Assembly: GCA_039030175.1 (NCBI GenBank) | Contig: JBCCER010000245.1 | Location: 1-5,711 of the forward strand | Direction of reading: 5' to 3' | Origin: JANQGH01 sp039030175 | GTDB lineage: Bacteria; Pseudomonadota; Alphaproteobacteria; DSM-16000; Inquilinaceae | DNA length: 5,711 bases | Part shown: piece by piece, positions 5,513-5,711 of the stretch | Layout of the letters: each line of letters begins with the position of its first letter | Numbering within the stretch: position 1 is the stretch's first letter | Position numbers and translations under genes: made by a program | The notes under the pieces: model-generated | Databases searched by the model: none | The model's input: only the letters and a program-made list of their open reading frames with translations | What the model was told of the DNA's origin: nothing

Positions 5513-5541
5513 AAAAAATTGCCGGGCCCGAAGGCCCGGCA
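5513..5541 (-). terminator. Strong intrinsic terminator of the right-edge binding-protein gene
   Basis: On the minus strand a perfect 9-bp stem TGCCGGGCC / GGCCCGGCA closes a TTCG loop on a C-G pair, the extra-stable UUCG tetraloop in RNA. It is followed at once by ATTTTTT. It lies 32 bases after the stop codon of the gene entering from the right edge. The plus strand has no T-run after the stem, so it probably ends transcription in the minus direction only, shielding the AraC-type gene. Confidence 0.93.
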
Positions 5542-5573
5542 GATACTCTACAAACTGTGAAACTGGTGCGAGA

Positions 5574-5711
5574 TCAGTTGACCGTCGCATTCCACAGATA
5601 GACCTTCTCGTCCGGACGCGGGGTCCAGTCGATCCGGTTCGAAACGCCGTAGAAGTCCGGCTGGAAGTACATGTGAAGCCACGGGCCGTCATCGTAGAAG
5701 ACCTGCAGCAT
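5574..5711 (-). CDS. Family-5 (peptide/nickel-type) ABC solute-binding protein, C-terminal fragment
   Basis: The minus-strand frame running in from the right edge is open for 45 codons and stops at TGA (5576-5574). It reads through DDGPWLHMYFQPDFYGVSNR and continues IDWTPRPDEKVYLWNATVN. The pattern of acidic residues, PW, a hydrophobic strand, QP.FYGVSNR.DW.PR.DE and YLW is the usual C-terminus of DppA/OppA-like periplasmic binding proteins, which pick up peptides, nickel, opines or glycosides. The methionine at the window edge is an internal residue and the gene begins outside the window. A strong terminator at 5513-5541 follows it, so it is the last gene of a separate transport operon, not part of the importer at the left. 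The substrate cannot be inferred from the tail. Confidence 0.8.
   Translation of the reverse strand: MLQVFYDDGPWLHMYFQPDFYGVSNRIDWTPRPDEKVYLWNATVN

Noticed and set aside
5480..5692. A 70-codon minus-strand frame at the right edge
   Set aside because: It runs through the strong terminator hairpin and is out of phase with the family-5 binding-protein tail, whose sequence is convincing.
1..5711. tRNA, rRNA, CRISPR arrays, insertion sequences or att sites
   Set aside because: No cloverleaf, spaced repeats, transposase-like frame or terminal inverted repeats were seen; the window is filled by ordinary coding genes with short gaps.

Overview
The window looks like chromosomal DNA of a GC-rich Gram-negative bacterium, most plausibly an alphaproteobacterium. 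This rests on codon use, short Shine-Dalgarno-led operons, Sec-secreted periplasmic binding proteins and the mix of gene families. The genus cannot be read from the sequence. All genes but one lie on the minus strand and the region is densely coded. No intergenic gap exceeds about 185 bases, and no RNA gene, insertion sequence, CRISPR array or origin was seen.

Layout, in transcription order on the minus strand: a phytanoyl-CoA dioxygenase (PhyH)-like Fe(II)/2-oxoglutarate oxygenase (3735-4544); a LacI/GalR-family repressor (2535-3551); a periplasmic solute-binding protein (1350-2474); an ABC ATPase of the PotA/FbpC type (131-1246, or 1282 with an upstream TTG start); and the first 39 codons of an inner-membrane permease cut by the window edge (1-119). 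An AraC-family activator (4653-5423, plus strand) is divergent from the oxygenase gene. At the right edge is the C-terminal tail of an unrelated family-5 (peptide-type) solute-binding protein (5574-5711, minus strand), followed by a very clear intrinsic terminator (5513-5541).

Regulatory DNA is unusually readable. Upstream of the repressor is a 14-bp perfect palindrome of the classic LacI-family CG-centred type (3626-3639). It sits at the expected start point of a promoter with a TTGACC -35 and a TATGGT -10, so the repressor probably represses itself and the importer operon behind it. A second inverted repeat lies in the same leader (3592-3606). Between the binding-protein and ATPase genes are two GC-rich hairpins (1284-1338), of the kind that lets the binding protein be made in excess over the membrane parts. 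The divergent oxygenase/AraC gap carries its own inverted repeat (4575-4593).

Working model (inference): the importer brings in a small organic solute, the LacI-type protein senses it or a product, and the oxygenase under AraC control hydroxylates it or a related compound. The substrate is not identifiable from sequence alone. The importer architecture resembles polyamine/iron/phosphonate-type (POPT) systems more than standard sugar importers, which makes its pairing with a LacI-type regulator worth a look.
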